Below are positions 17,782 to 25,920 of a stretch of DNA of 64,000 nucleotides, one piece after another. The DNA comes from Chryseobacterium viscerum. Its GTDB lineage: Bacteria; Bacteroidota; Bacteroidia; Flavobacteriales; Weeksellaceae. The DNA lies in assembly GCF_002899945.2 (NCBI RefSeq), contig NZ_PPEG02000002.1:62001-126000 (forward strand), written 5' to 3'. The translations under genes and the position numbers were made by a program. Position 1 is the stretch's first letter. Each line of letters starts with the position of its first letter. The notes under the pieces are model-generated. The model saw only the letters and a list, made by a program, of their open reading frames with translations. It did not search any database and had not been told where the DNA came from.

Positions 17782-19131
17782 ATGAAAAAATTAATTTTGT
17801 TAGCTGTAATTGGTCTGGGAATTGTTTCCTGTACCACTCAAAAAAATACACGGAAGATGACAGAACTGCCAAAAGATTGGAAACATAACACGAATATTTA
17901 CGAAGTAAACATAAGACAATATACTCAGGAAGGAACTTTCAAAGCATTTGCAAAAGAAATGCCCCGCCTGAAATCTATGGGAGTAAAAACACTCTGGTTT
18001 ATGCCCATTACCCCCATTGCCCAGCAGAATAAAAAAGGAAGTATGGGAAGCCCATATGCCGCTGCAGATTATACTTCCATTAATCCTGAATTCGGTACCC
18101 TGCAGGATTTTAAAGATATGGTAAATGAGGCGCACAGATTGGGATTCAAAGTGATCATAGACTGGGTCGCCAACCATACCGGATGGGATCATGTGTGGAC
18201 CAAAACACATCCCGAATTTTATTTGAAAGATCCAGACGGTAAATTCCATATCGCTTCAGGAATGGATGATATCATTGAGTTGGATTATAAAAACCAGGAA
18301 ATGCGCCAGGCGATGATACATGCTATGAAATTTTGGGTGCAGGAAACCCGAATTGACGGTTTCAGATGTGATCTTGCTTCATGGGTAGAAGTGGATTTTT
18401 GGGAACAGGCACGCCCTGAAGTAGAAAAAATAAAACCCCTTTTCTGGCTGGGGGAATTTGATGAGTTGGAAAGTCCCGAATATGGAAAAGTTTTTGATGC
18501 CAGTTATTCCTGGAAGTGGATGCACAAATCTGCCGACTATTATAAAAAAAATGAACCTCTTCAGGAACTTAAAGACCTTTTAAAACAATACTCTAATATT
18601 GGAGATGCTTCAATGAGAGCTTGGTTTACAACAAATCACGATGAAAACTCATGGAACGGAACCGAATATGAAAAATATGGAGTCATCACAAAACCTATGG
18701 CTGTATTCTCAGCAACATGGAATGGAGTTCCGTTATTATATTCAGGTCAGGAACTTCCCAACATGAAAAGACTGGAGTTTTTCGAAAAAGATGTTATCAA
18801 ATGGAGTAATACTTACCTGGCAGCAGATTTCTATAAAACATTACTGGAGTTAAAAGCTTCCAATCCGGCACTAAGAGGAGGAGATTCCAATGTGACTACC
18901 TATCTTTTAAATACTACAGCCAATGACAAGATTCTGGCGTATGTAAGAAAAAATGGAAAAGATGAAGTACTGGTAGTTCTGAATATGTCGAAAGAAGCTG
19001 TTAACTTTTCAATTGAAGACGAACATGTATCAGGAACATTCGGAAATGTTTTCGATAAAACAAAAAGAGATTTCAATGCTGGAAAAGATTTCAGTTTCCA
19101 GGTTTCAGAATACGCTGTATTTCAAAAATGA
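17782..19131 (+). CDS. GH13 alpha-amylase family lipoprotein
   Basis: The 449-residue protein has a lipoprotein signal with lipobox ending IVSC (Cys17). It then carries the (beta/alpha)8 barrel of glycoside hydrolase family 13: IYEVNIRQYTQEGTF at the start, conserved region I VIIDWVANHTGWDH, and region II GFRCDLASWV with nucleophile Asp197. The acid/base is Glu225 in FWLGEFDE, and Asp287 is in TTNHDENSW. A small C-terminal beta domain follows (VLVVLNMSKEAVNF). Expected role: hydrolysis of alpha-glucans or maltodextrins at the cell surface or periplasm. All three catalytic acids are present. It is not next to a SusCD pair. Confidence 0.9.
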   Translation: MKKLILLAVIGLGIVSCTTQKNTRKMTELPKDWKHNTNIYEVNIRQYTQEGTFKAFAKEMPRLKSMGVKTLWFMPITPIAQQNKKGSMGSPYAAADYTSINPEFGTLQDFKDMVNEAHRLGFKVIIDWVANHTGWDHVWTKTHPEFYLKDPDGKFHIASGMDDIIELDYKNQEMRQAMIHAMKFWVQETRIDGFRCDLASWVEVDFWEQARPEVEKIKPLFWLGEFDELESPEYGKVFDASYSWKWMHKSADYYKKNEPLQELKDLLKQYSNIGDASMRAWFTTNHDENSWNGTEYEKYGVITKPMAVFSATWNGVPLLYSGQELPNMKRLEFFEKDVIKWSNTYLAADFYKTLLELKASNPALRGGDSNVTTYLLNTTANDKILAYVRKNGKDEVLVVLNMSKEAVNFSIEDEHVSGTFGNVFDKTKRDFNAGKDFSFQVSEYAVFQK

Positions 19132-19188
19132 AAGCCATAAAATTTTGGCTGAAATTGTAAAATCTTAATGAATAGTCTTTAAACGGTG

Positions 19189-19245
19189 CTCAATTCCACT
19201 CCGCTGGAGGGGTGTCGAAATCTATGATTTTGACGGGGTGGTCTA
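19189..19245. repeat. GC-richer double hairpin of a Flavobacteriia-type intergenic repeat
   Basis: CACTCCgctGGAGGGGTG is followed directly by TCGAAATCtatGATTTTGA and then CGGGGTGGT. Two adjacent hairpins flanked by GGGTG/GGGGTGG motifs resemble a repeat common between genes in this group. Only one copy is seen here. Confidence 0.45.
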
Positions 19246-19275
19246 CCATTCATAATAAAAAATCCCAGCGTTACC

Positions 19276-19716
19276 ATGAACAAACAAGAAATAATAAATA
19301 TAATTAAAGCAAAAGCGACGGACAAAATCCAGTCTTTTGAAAACCTTATCGCAGAAACACGAGCTTCCAATAATGATACGAAAAGCTCAATGGGTGATAA
19401 ATATGAAACCGGAAGAGAAATGCTTCAGCAGGAAATTAATAATCTTCAGAGACAGCTTAATGAAGTTTTGAACCAGCAGGCTGTTTTGCAGAAAATAACG
19501 TCTGACCCTTCAGAAAAAGTTCAGAACGGAGCATTGGTGAAAACCAATAAAGGATTGTTTTATATCTCTGTTTCAATGGGAGAAATTGCTGTTGACAATC
19601 AGAAAGTCATGACCGTTTCGGCTGAATCTCCTTTGGTAAAAGTGATGTATGGTAAAAAAACAGGAGAATCATTCACTGTAAACACCATTAGCCAGACGAT
19701 TGAAAATATATGGTAA
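19276..19716 (+). CDS. GreA/GreB C-terminal-like protein
   Basis: The 146-residue protein opens with a long charged coiled coil (about residues 1-70), including SSMGDKYETGREML, a motif typical of this Bacteroidota family. A small beta domain follows (about 78-146), with NGALVKTNKGLFYISVS, SPLVKVMYGKKTGESFTVN and a closing TIENIW. This is the coiled-coil plus FKBP-like layout of transcript cleavage factors. Some databases name relatives 3-oxoacyl-ACP synthase, which the sequence does not support: it is far too short and has no catalytic Cys. Likely role: RNA polymerase secondary-channel binding, inferred from architecture. Confidence 0.65.
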   Translation: MNKQEIINIIKAKATDKIQSFENLIAETRASNNDTKSSMGDKYETGREMLQQEINNLQRQLNEVLNQQAVLQKITSDPSEKVQNGALVKTNKGLFYISVSMGEIAVDNQKVMTVSAESPLVKVMYGKKTGESFTVNTISQTIENIW

Positions 19717-19779
19717 AAATATAAGATGTTAGATCGCAGATAAACAGCTGTTTAATAGAAAATAGAGATAGTCTCTATA

Positions 19780-19811
19780 AAAAGCATTCATAAAAAGGAG
19801 TGCTTTTTTTG
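19780..19811 (+). terminator. Terminator after Gre-like gene
   Basis: AGCATTC / GAGTGCT stem (one G-U) with A-rich loop and seven T. Confidence 0.65.
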
Positions 19812-19822
19812 ATGGTTTTTAC

Positions 19823-19830
19823 TAAATTTG
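19823..19830 (+). promoter_or_regulatory. Candidate -7 promoter box TAAATTTG
   Basis: TAnnTTTG match 22 bp before thyA. Confidence 0.4.
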
Positions 19831-19852
19831 AAAACTTAAAATCCCATTCAAA

Positions 19853-20647
19853 ATGCAAAACTACCTGGATCTTTTACAGCATATTTTAGATAACGGAACT
19901 GATAAAACCGACAGAACGGGCACTGGAACAAGAAGTGTCTTCGGATATCAGTTGAGATACGATCTGTCAAAAGGATTTCCATTGGTGACGACTAAAAAAG
20001 TGCATTTGAAGTCTATTATTTATGAATTGCTTTGGTTTCTGAAGGGAGATACCAATATCAAATACCTTAAAGATAACGGAGTAAGCATCTGGGACGAATG
20101 GGCGAATGAAAATGGAGATTTGGGACCCGTGTACGGAGCACAGTGGAGAAGCTGGAATGGAGCAGACGGAAAAATTGTGGACCAAATCACAGAAGTAATA
20201 GACCAGATCAAAAAGAACCCCGATTCCAGAAGACTCATTGTATCTGCATGGAATGTGGCGGAAATACCCAATATGGCATTGGCACCTTGTCACGCACTGT
20301 TCCAGTTTTATGTAGCAGATGGTAAATTATCCTTGCAGCTTTATCAGAGAAGTGCTGATGTTTTCCTTGGAGTACCGTTCAATATTGCAAGCTATGCATT
20401 GCTGTTGATGATGGTAGCGCAGGTTTGTGATTTGGAAGTAGGAGACTATGTTCACAGCTTCGGAGACGTTCATATCTATAACAACCACTTTGAACAGGTC
20501 AACAGACAGCTTGCTAGAGAAACCAGATCACTTCCGACAATGAAGCTGAATCCAGAGGTTAAAGACATCTTTAATTTTGATTTTGAAGACTTTATCTTGG
20601 AGAATTATGATCCGCATCCGGGGATTAAGGCTCCTGTAGCCATTTGA
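19853..20647 (+). CDS. thyA: Thymidylate synthase
   Basis: The 264-residue protein has exactly the length of the E. coli enzyme. It methylates dUMP to dTMP using methylene-tetrahydrofolate. Motifs: [13 protein letters not shown] (phosphate loop), GELLWFL-type [33 protein letters not shown], and [12 protein letters not shown] with catalytic Cys146. [20 protein letters not shown] and the final [10 protein letters not shown] follow. All catalytic residues are present. The usual neighbour folA is not in the window. Confidence 0.97.
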   Translation: MQNYLDLLQHILDNGTDKTDRTGTGTRSVFGYQLRYDLSKGFPLVTTKKVHLKSIIYELLWFLKGDTNIKYLKDNGVSIWDEWANENGDLGPVYGAQWRSWNGADGKIVDQITEVIDQIKKNPDSRRLIVSAWNVAEIPNMALAPCHALFQFYVADGKLSLQLYQRSADVFLGVPFNIASYALLLMMVAQVCDLEVGDYVHSFGDVHIYNNHFEQVNRQLARETRSLPTMKLNPEVKDIFNFDFEDFILENYDPHPGIKAPVAI

Positions 20648-21047
20648 TATCCTTTTATAGCTATCTAATCCTTTTTATCAATATCCTTCTATTATTTTCA
20701 CTTTAATAGGAGATATTACTTTTGTCATAAGTTCTGGAATATAAGGGCCGTTAGACCTGTGCCTGATTTGCTGGCCGGAACATTATTGTATCCTCAAAAG
20801 ATTCATGTTTACAGCATAGAAAGAGAATCAAACTGTACTATAAGGTTTTCTTACAAAGACGGGAAAATAATCCGTACGAAGTAGCTTATGCTTCAATTTA
20901 TCCTGATATAAAAACGTAATCAGGCTTTCCTTTAATAATTGTTTCTTACATTTGAAAGAACAACTCCAGCTTGCTTATTGAATCTTTGTGAAAGAAGATA
21001 AATGGGCCGGGGGTAGATCATAAATTTCAAATGCTTAAAAATAAATC
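20648..21047. other. Intergenic region with a possible gene remnant
   Basis: 400 bp between thyA and the small gene at 21048. It contains one coding-like stretch without a start codon (described separately at 20720-20884). Otherwise it has AT-rich sequence without a clear promoter or hairpin. Confidence 0.5.
20720..20884 (+). pseudogene. Possible C-terminal gene remnant without start codon
   Basis: The frame is open from 20669 to a TAG at 20882-20884, but has no ATG, GTG or TTG at a sensible place. The end reads like real protein: RPVPDLLAGTLLYPQKIHVY and then RFSYKDGKIIRTK. The family is not recognised. Chance is a fair alternative because the frame has only 71 codons. Confidence 0.3.
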
Positions 21048-21266
21048 ATGAAGTATTTAAAAATCGATATTGAAGAAAATGCGGACATTGAAGCACTGAA
21101 AAATGCAGTACTTCAGTTGAAAGGAGTCGCTTCAGTAGAAATAGTTGACGACGAAAATCCTGAAAGTGAACTGAAAAAAGCTTTTGCAAAAACGAAGGAA
21201 CAACTTAAAAAAGGAGACTATGAAACCTTAGTCAATGATATTTTCGATATTATCATAAAAAAATAA
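21048..21266 (+). CDS. Small acidic protein of unknown function
   Basis: This 72-residue protein of mixed charge starts with beta-alpha-beta (MKYLKIDIEE, then LQLKGVASVEIVDD), which resembles half of a ferredoxin-like fold. An amphipathic helix with KKAFAKTKEQLKKG follows, ending in YETLVNDIFDIIIKK. It recalls metal-binding HMA domains but lacks a CxxC pair. It also resembles short antitoxin-like proteins of Bacteroidota, but no toxin gene adjoins it. It lies 25 bp upstream of the M1 peptidase gene, perhaps in the same transcript. Codon use looks normal. Confidence 0.6.
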   Translation: MKYLKIDIEENADIEALKNAVLQLKGVASVEIVDDENPESELKKAFAKTKEQLKKGDYETLVNDIFDIIIKK

Positions 21267-21291
21267 ATCTAAAAAATAATAAAGTAGACCG

Positions 21292-23802
21292 ATGAGAAAG
21301 GCCATTTTATCAATTGCTATACTTGGGATTTTATTTTCCGCAAATGTATCAGCACAAACTGAAACTTCAGGAAGGGAAAAAGTGTACAGAGCTACCCATA
21401 CCAAAGTAACAGAACTCAAACACACGAAGCTGAAAGTAGATTTCGATTATCAGAAAGAACAAATGAATGGAGAAGAATGGCTTACTGCCTCACCCTATTT
21501 TTATGCTTCAAACGAACTGACACTTGATGCAAAAGGAATGCTGATTCATGAAGTAGCTCTTGATAATAACGGCAAAAAATCTCCTCTAAAGTATGAATAC
21601 AAAGGTGATGTCCTGAAAATTACTCTGGATAAAACATACCAGAAAAATCAGGATTATACAGTTTATATCAAATACACATCCCGCCCGAACGAAGTAAAAC
21701 AGGAAGGAAGTATGGCCATCAATGATGCGAAAGGTCTTTACTTCATCAATGCTCAGGGGACAAATCCGGATATGCCGACACAGATCTGGACTCAGGGAGA
21801 GACGGAATCTTCTTCTGCATGGTTTCCGACTATCGATAAACCGAATCAAAAGACAACACAGGAAATCTACATGACCGTTCCTGATAAATATGTTACCCTT
21901 TCCAACGGTATTCTGAAAGATTCTAAAAAGGAGTCCAATAATCTGAGAACTGATCACTGGGTGATGGATAAAAGGCATTCTACCTATCTTTTCTTTATGG
22001 GGGTAGGGGAATATGCTATTGTAAAAGACAAATGGAAAAATATTCCGGTTGATTATTACATCGAAAAAGAATACGAGCCTTATGCCAAGCAGATCTACGG
22101 TAATACTCCGGAAATGATCGACTTTTTCTCTAAAAGACTGAACTATGACTATCCATGGGCCAAATACGCTCAGATTTCCGGCAGGGATTATGTGAGTGGA
22201 GCGATGGAAAATACCACAGCGACCCTTCACGGAAGTGATATCCTTCAGAAACCAGGACAGCTTATTGATGAAAATAAATGGGAAGATACCATTGCCCACG
22301 AATTGTTCCATCATTGGTTTGGAGACCTGGTTACTGCAGAAAGCTGGAGTAATCTTACCGTCAATGAATCTTTTGCCAACTATTCCGAATACCTTTGGAA
22401 CGAATATAAGTACGGAAAAGACCAGGCAGATTATCACCTGATGTCAGACGTGAATCAGTATATTCACAATCCATCCGACTTCAATAAAAACCTTGTGAGG
22501 TTCAATTATGATTCCCGTGAAGATGTTTTTGACCTGGTAACCTATCAGAAAGGGGGAGGAATTCTCAATATGTTGAGAAGCTATCTTGGAGATGATGCCT
22601 TCTTTGCCGGAATGAATGATTATCTGAAAACCAACGAATATCAGAACGCAGAAGCACATCAGCTGAGACTGTCTTTTGAAAAAGTTTCGGGAAAAGATTT
22701 AAACTGGTTCTTTAATCAGTGGTATTTCGGAAGCGGAAACCCAAAAATCAATTACTCATCTACATTTGAACCTGTGAAAAAGCAGGTGTCAGTAACTATT
22801 AATCAAACTCAGGAAAAGCCGTTTGAGTTCCCTCTGGCAATAGATGTATATGACAACGGAAAGCCAAAAAGATACAATGTCTGGGTAAATGCAGAGGCAA
22901 AGAATACATTCAACTTTGATGTTTCTAAGACTCCGGATCTGGTAAACATTAATGCAGATGGAGTTTTATTGGCAGATATTACCGATACTAAAACCCCGGA
23001 GCAGAACCTGATGCAGTTTACCAACTCTAAGGAATTCAAAAATAGATATAATGCTTTAACAGGAATAAAAGATCAGGTTGGAAAAAGTCCTGCTGCAGTA
23101 AAGTTATTAGCTGCCGCATTGAAAGATCCATTCTTTAGAATAAGAATAAAAGCATTAGGATTAATAGATCTTACCAATCCTGAGCAGATGAAAGCACTAG
23201 GTGCTGATGTTGAAAAACTGGCTTCAAATGATCCTAAAACCTTAACTCAGGCTGCTGCTATTGCCGCTTTAGGAAAGACAAAAGATAAGAAATACATTCC
23301 ATTATTTGAAAAAGGAGTTAATGCTGTTTCAAATGCGGTGAAAGGAAGTTCTATGAGTGCCATTCTTTCAATCGATCCGTCAAGAGCTAATAATCTGGCT
23401 GATAAAATTGATATGAAAGGAGCTTCGGATGAGCTACAGGCACAATTGCTTCCTATTATTGTGAAGAATAAAATTACTTCTCAAATGGAAAATATTACAC
23501 CACTTGCAACATTTTATCCATTTATTAAATTCCAGAATCCGGAATTAGGAAAAGCAGCAGAAGAAGGATTCAATTGGATTATGACTTCAGATAACCTGAA
23601 AGCAACTGAAAGCGTCACAAAAATTGCGGGATATGCCAAAAACCAGATGGCAGATAACCCACAGGCAAAAATGATGATGGTTCAGATTCTGAAAGATGGC
23701 TTAAGCAAAAAGATGGAGTTACTGAAACAAAATCCACAAAATGCAGTAAGCATCAACAAGCAGATTGATGTCATCAATAAAGCAATTGAAAATTATAAAT
23801 AA
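21292..23802 (+). CDS. M1 family zinc aminopeptidase
   Basis: The 836-residue secreted metallopeptidase has a signal peptide ending NVSAQ. The exopeptidase motif is GAMEN (in YVSGAMENTTATLHG). The zinc site is HELFHHWFGDLV: His336, Glu337, His340 and, 19 residues later, Glu359 in VNESFANYSEY. An Ig-like domain and a C-terminal helical HEAT-like region follow (about 560-836, KALGLIDLTNPEQMKALG). It trims amino-terminal residues from peptides, probably in the periplasm or at the surface. Length suits long Bacteroidota M1 members. A terminator follows directly. Confidence 0.92.
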   Translation: MRKAILSIAILGILFSANVSAQTETSGREKVYRATHTKVTELKHTKLKVDFDYQKEQMNGEEWLTASPYFYASNELTLDAKGMLIHEVALDNNGKKSPLKYEYKGDVLKITLDKTYQKNQDYTVYIKYTSRPNEVKQEGSMAINDAKGLYFINAQGTNPDMPTQIWTQGETESSSAWFPTIDKPNQKTTQEIYMTVPDKYVTLSNGILKDSKKESNNLRTDHWVMDKRHSTYLFFMGVGEYAIVKDKWKNIPVDYYIEKEYEPYAKQIYGNTPEMIDFFSKRLNYDYPWAKYAQISGRDYVSGAMENTTATLHGSDILQKPGQLIDENKWEDTIAHELFHHWFGDLVTAESWSNLTVNESFANYSEYLWNEYKYGKDQADYHLMSDVNQYIHNPSDFNKNLVRFNYDSREDVFDLVTYQKGGGILNMLRSYLGDDAFFAGMNDYLKTNEYQNAEAHQLRLSFEKVSGKDLNWFFNQWYFGSGNPKINYSSTFEPVKKQVSVTINQTQEKPFEFPLAIDVYDNGKPKRYNVWVNAEAKNTFNFDVSKTPDLVNINADGVLLADITDTKTPEQNLMQFTNSKEFKNRYNALTGIKDQVGKSPAAVKLLAAALKDPFFRIRIKALGLIDLTNPEQMKALGADVEKLASNDPKTLTQAAAIAALGKTKDKKYIPLFEKGVNAVSNAVKGSSMSAILSIDPSRANNLADKIDMKGASDELQAQLLPIIVKNKITSQMENITPLATFYPFIKFQNPELGKAAEEGFNWIMTSDNLKATESVTKIAGYAKNQMADNPQAKMMMVQILKDGLSKKMELLKQNPQNAVSINKQIDVINKAIENYK

Positions 23803-23808
23803 GTAGAT

Positions 23809-23838
23809 AAGCCGGCAGATTTTGCTGGCTTTCTTTTT
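23809..23838 (+). terminator. Terminator after M1 peptidase
   Basis: AAGCCGGCA / TGCTGGCTT stem (one G-U pair), 5-nt loop, T-rich tail. Confidence 0.75.
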
Positions 23839-23970
23839 ATTCGGGATCAATACCAGTTTGTTGAAATATAATGTAAGGGATGTTGTTTTTAGTAATATTA
23901 CAAAAATCAGCATTTTTTACCACTGTTTTTTGCATTATCTTTCATAAATTCGTTTAAAATTTAGACAATT

Positions 23971-25299
23971 ATGAGTTTTGGAATTGAAGCAGCGGGCTAT
24001 TATGTGCCTGGTTTATATTTGGAGATGAAGGATTTAGCAGAAAAAAGAGGAATAGAACCAGCGAAATTGGAAAAAGGGTTAGGTCTTCATAAAATGGGAC
24101 TTTCTGATGTTCATGAAGACGCGGCAACTTTTGCAGCAGAAGCATTACTGAAGCTTATACAAGATTACGATATCAATCCTAAAGAAATAGCAAGAGTATA
24201 TCTTGGAACAGAAAGTGCTGTGGATGCAGCAAAACCTACAGCTTCCTATGCGGTACAGATGGTAGAAAAGGTGTTGGAAGAGGAGTTTGGAGCAAGATGC
24301 TTCAAAAACTGTGATGTTCTGGATATGACCTTTGCTTGTGTAGGAGGGGTAGATGCATTACATAATGCATTGGATTTCGTAAGAGTGAATCCTGATAAAA
24401 AAGCAGTAGTAATTGCCAGTGATTACGCCAAATATGAGTTAGCCTCTTCAGGAGAATATACACAGGGAGGAGGAGCTGTATCTCTTTTGGTTTCATCAAA
24501 ACCAGATCTTCTTGAAATTGAAAATAACTGGGGAGTAGCTTCTGAAAGTGTTTTTGATTTTTTCAAACCGAGAAGATTGTATAATAAAGAGAACTTGAAT
24601 GGTGCGCCGGAAACATACCCTGAAAAAATTGAAATTTTTACGGATGAACCTGTTTTTGATGGACAATATTCTAATCAGTGCTATCAGGATAGAATAAAAG
24701 AAGCTTATTATCATTATAAAGAAATAACCGGACAGGAAAAACCTTATGAAAACTGGAAGTATATTATTTTCCATCTTCCATATGCTTTCCATGGAAAAAG
24801 AGTGTTTACGGAAATTTATAGTCTTGAAAATAATCTTTCCTATGAAACTGCAGATGAACAGAAGGCGGTTGCAAAATCTGAAAATTATCTGAAATTAATC
24901 AATGATAAAATAGAAAAGACCCAGAGAGCCTCTTCTGAAATAGGAAATATGTATACAGCGTCCATCTTTATGGCATTTCTTTCCGCATTACAAATAGCTT
25001 TTAATGAAAATGAAGAACTTTCAGGAAAGGAAATTGGCTTTGTAGGCTATGGAAGTGGTTCAAAATCAAAAGTTTTTGCAGGTAAGGTTTCTGGCAATTG
25101 GAGAAAAGTAGCAGAAAAATGGAACTTATTCGAAAATCTGAACCAAAGAACAGCTGTTGATTTTGAAACTTATGAAAAACTTCACAGAAAACAACTGAAA
25201 GAATCTGTAAACAGAGCGTATAAAGGTTTCGGGCTTGTTTCTATTGAGACTGAAAATCCTGTTTTGATCGGAGCCAGATATTATAGCTTTCAGAAGTAA
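23971..25299 (+). CDS. Hydroxymethylglutaryl-CoA synthase family protein
   Basis: The 442-residue thiolase-fold condensing enzyme probably makes HMG-CoA from acetyl-CoA and acetoacetyl-CoA for the mevalonate route to isoprenoids. Seen: FGIEAAGYYVPGLYLEM at the start, GTESAVDAAKPTASY, DMTFACVGGVDAL with catalytic Cys123, QGGGAVSLLVS, the His region FHLPYAFHGKR, and the GYGSGSKSKVF loop near the end. Flavobacteriia use the mevalonate pathway, which fits. A PksG-like role in polyketide beta-branching is less likely, as no polyketide genes are near. Confidence 0.85.
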   Translation: MSFGIEAAGYYVPGLYLEMKDLAEKRGIEPAKLEKGLGLHKMGLSDVHEDAATFAAEALLKLIQDYDINPKEIARVYLGTESAVDAAKPTASYAVQMVEKVLEEEFGARCFKNCDVLDMTFACVGGVDALHNALDFVRVNPDKKAVVIASDYAKYELASSGEYTQGGGAVSLLVSSKPDLLEIENNWGVASESVFDFFKPRRLYNKENLNGAPETYPEKIEIFTDEPVFDGQYSNQCYQDRIKEAYYHYKEITGQEKPYENWKYIIFHLPYAFHGKRVFTEIYSLENNLSYETADEQKAVAKSENYLKLINDKIEKTQRASSEIGNMYTASIFMAFLSALQIAFNENEELSGKEIGFVGYGSGSKSKVFAGKVSGNWRKVAEKWNLFENLNQRTAVDFETYEKLHRKQLKESVNRAYKGFGLVSIETENPVLIGARYYSFQK

Positions 25300-25320
25300 A
25301 ATGATCCTGAATTTAATATA

Positions 25321-25357
25321 AAAAGCACCTCATATTTTGGGGTGTTTTACTTTTTTA
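25321..25357 (+). terminator. Terminator after HMG-CoA synthase
   Basis: AAAGCACC and GGTGTTTT flank a short loop; T-run follows. Stem is modest. Confidence 0.55.
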
Positions 25358-25524
25358 TCAAGGTAAAAACAGGGTGAATTTTTATCATTTTTAAAGTTGA
25401 ATTATTTTTAATTTTAATGGTGAAAAGGTTAAAAAAATACAGAGAATAACAGTGAAAATATTGGGGACTTCAACCGAATTCTGAATATAGTATATTAATA
25501 GTTTTTTAATTTTTATCTCAGCGA

Positions 25525-25572
25525 GACTCTCTTAAAACAGGGGTTCTCTGCCTGTAAGAGTGTATTTTTTAT
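25525..25572 (+). terminator. Hairpin with T-run in the SusC leader
   Basis: CTCTT and ACAGG on one arm pair with CCTGTAAGAG on the other (three unpaired A), loop about 8 nt, then TTTTTT. It lies 350 bp before SusC, far from the preceding gene, so it may be an attenuator rather than a simple terminator. Confidence 0.5.
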
Positions 25573-25920
25573 ATAAAAATTAAGAAAATAAGGTGTTTTT
25601 TTCTCCATTTTGCCCCAAATTAAGAATTGGTTTGTTTTATTTTTTTCTTATATATTGATTGTTTGGGTTTATTTTTTTTATCATTTGTTTTAAATAAATG
25701 AAAATTGATTTTAATTTTTAAATTTATTAAAATTCCGTTAATATTAAAATTGACTTATTTTTTGTTAATTTTTTAAATATAATTAAAATGATTCTCCATC
25801 ATTTTTTAAGTATGGATGTGAATCTGCCCTTTCCAGAAGCCCGTTTTCAGAGTTTAATGAATTGATGTTACAGATATTTATTGACATATTTGTCACTTGA
25901 ATATATTAAAATCTGTTAAT

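Larger units (their letters stand above)
25300..25920. other. Long AT-rich region upstream of SusC
   Basis: 621 bp with a terminator for the HMG-CoA synthase (25321-25357) and a second hairpin with T-run (25525-25572). About 300 bp of extremely AT-rich sequence follow up to the SusC start. It is long enough for a regulated leader. No open frame or sigma/anti-sigma gene is present. Confidence 0.6.

Noticed and set aside
19276..19716. 3-Oxoacyl-ACP synthase
   Set aside because: A name sometimes given to relatives, but the protein is 146 residues, has no thiolase fold or catalytic Cys, and has Gre-like architecture.
25300..25920. Riboswitch before SusC
   Set aside because: Only simple hairpins are seen; no conserved core of a cobalamin, TPP or other known riboswitch could be found.
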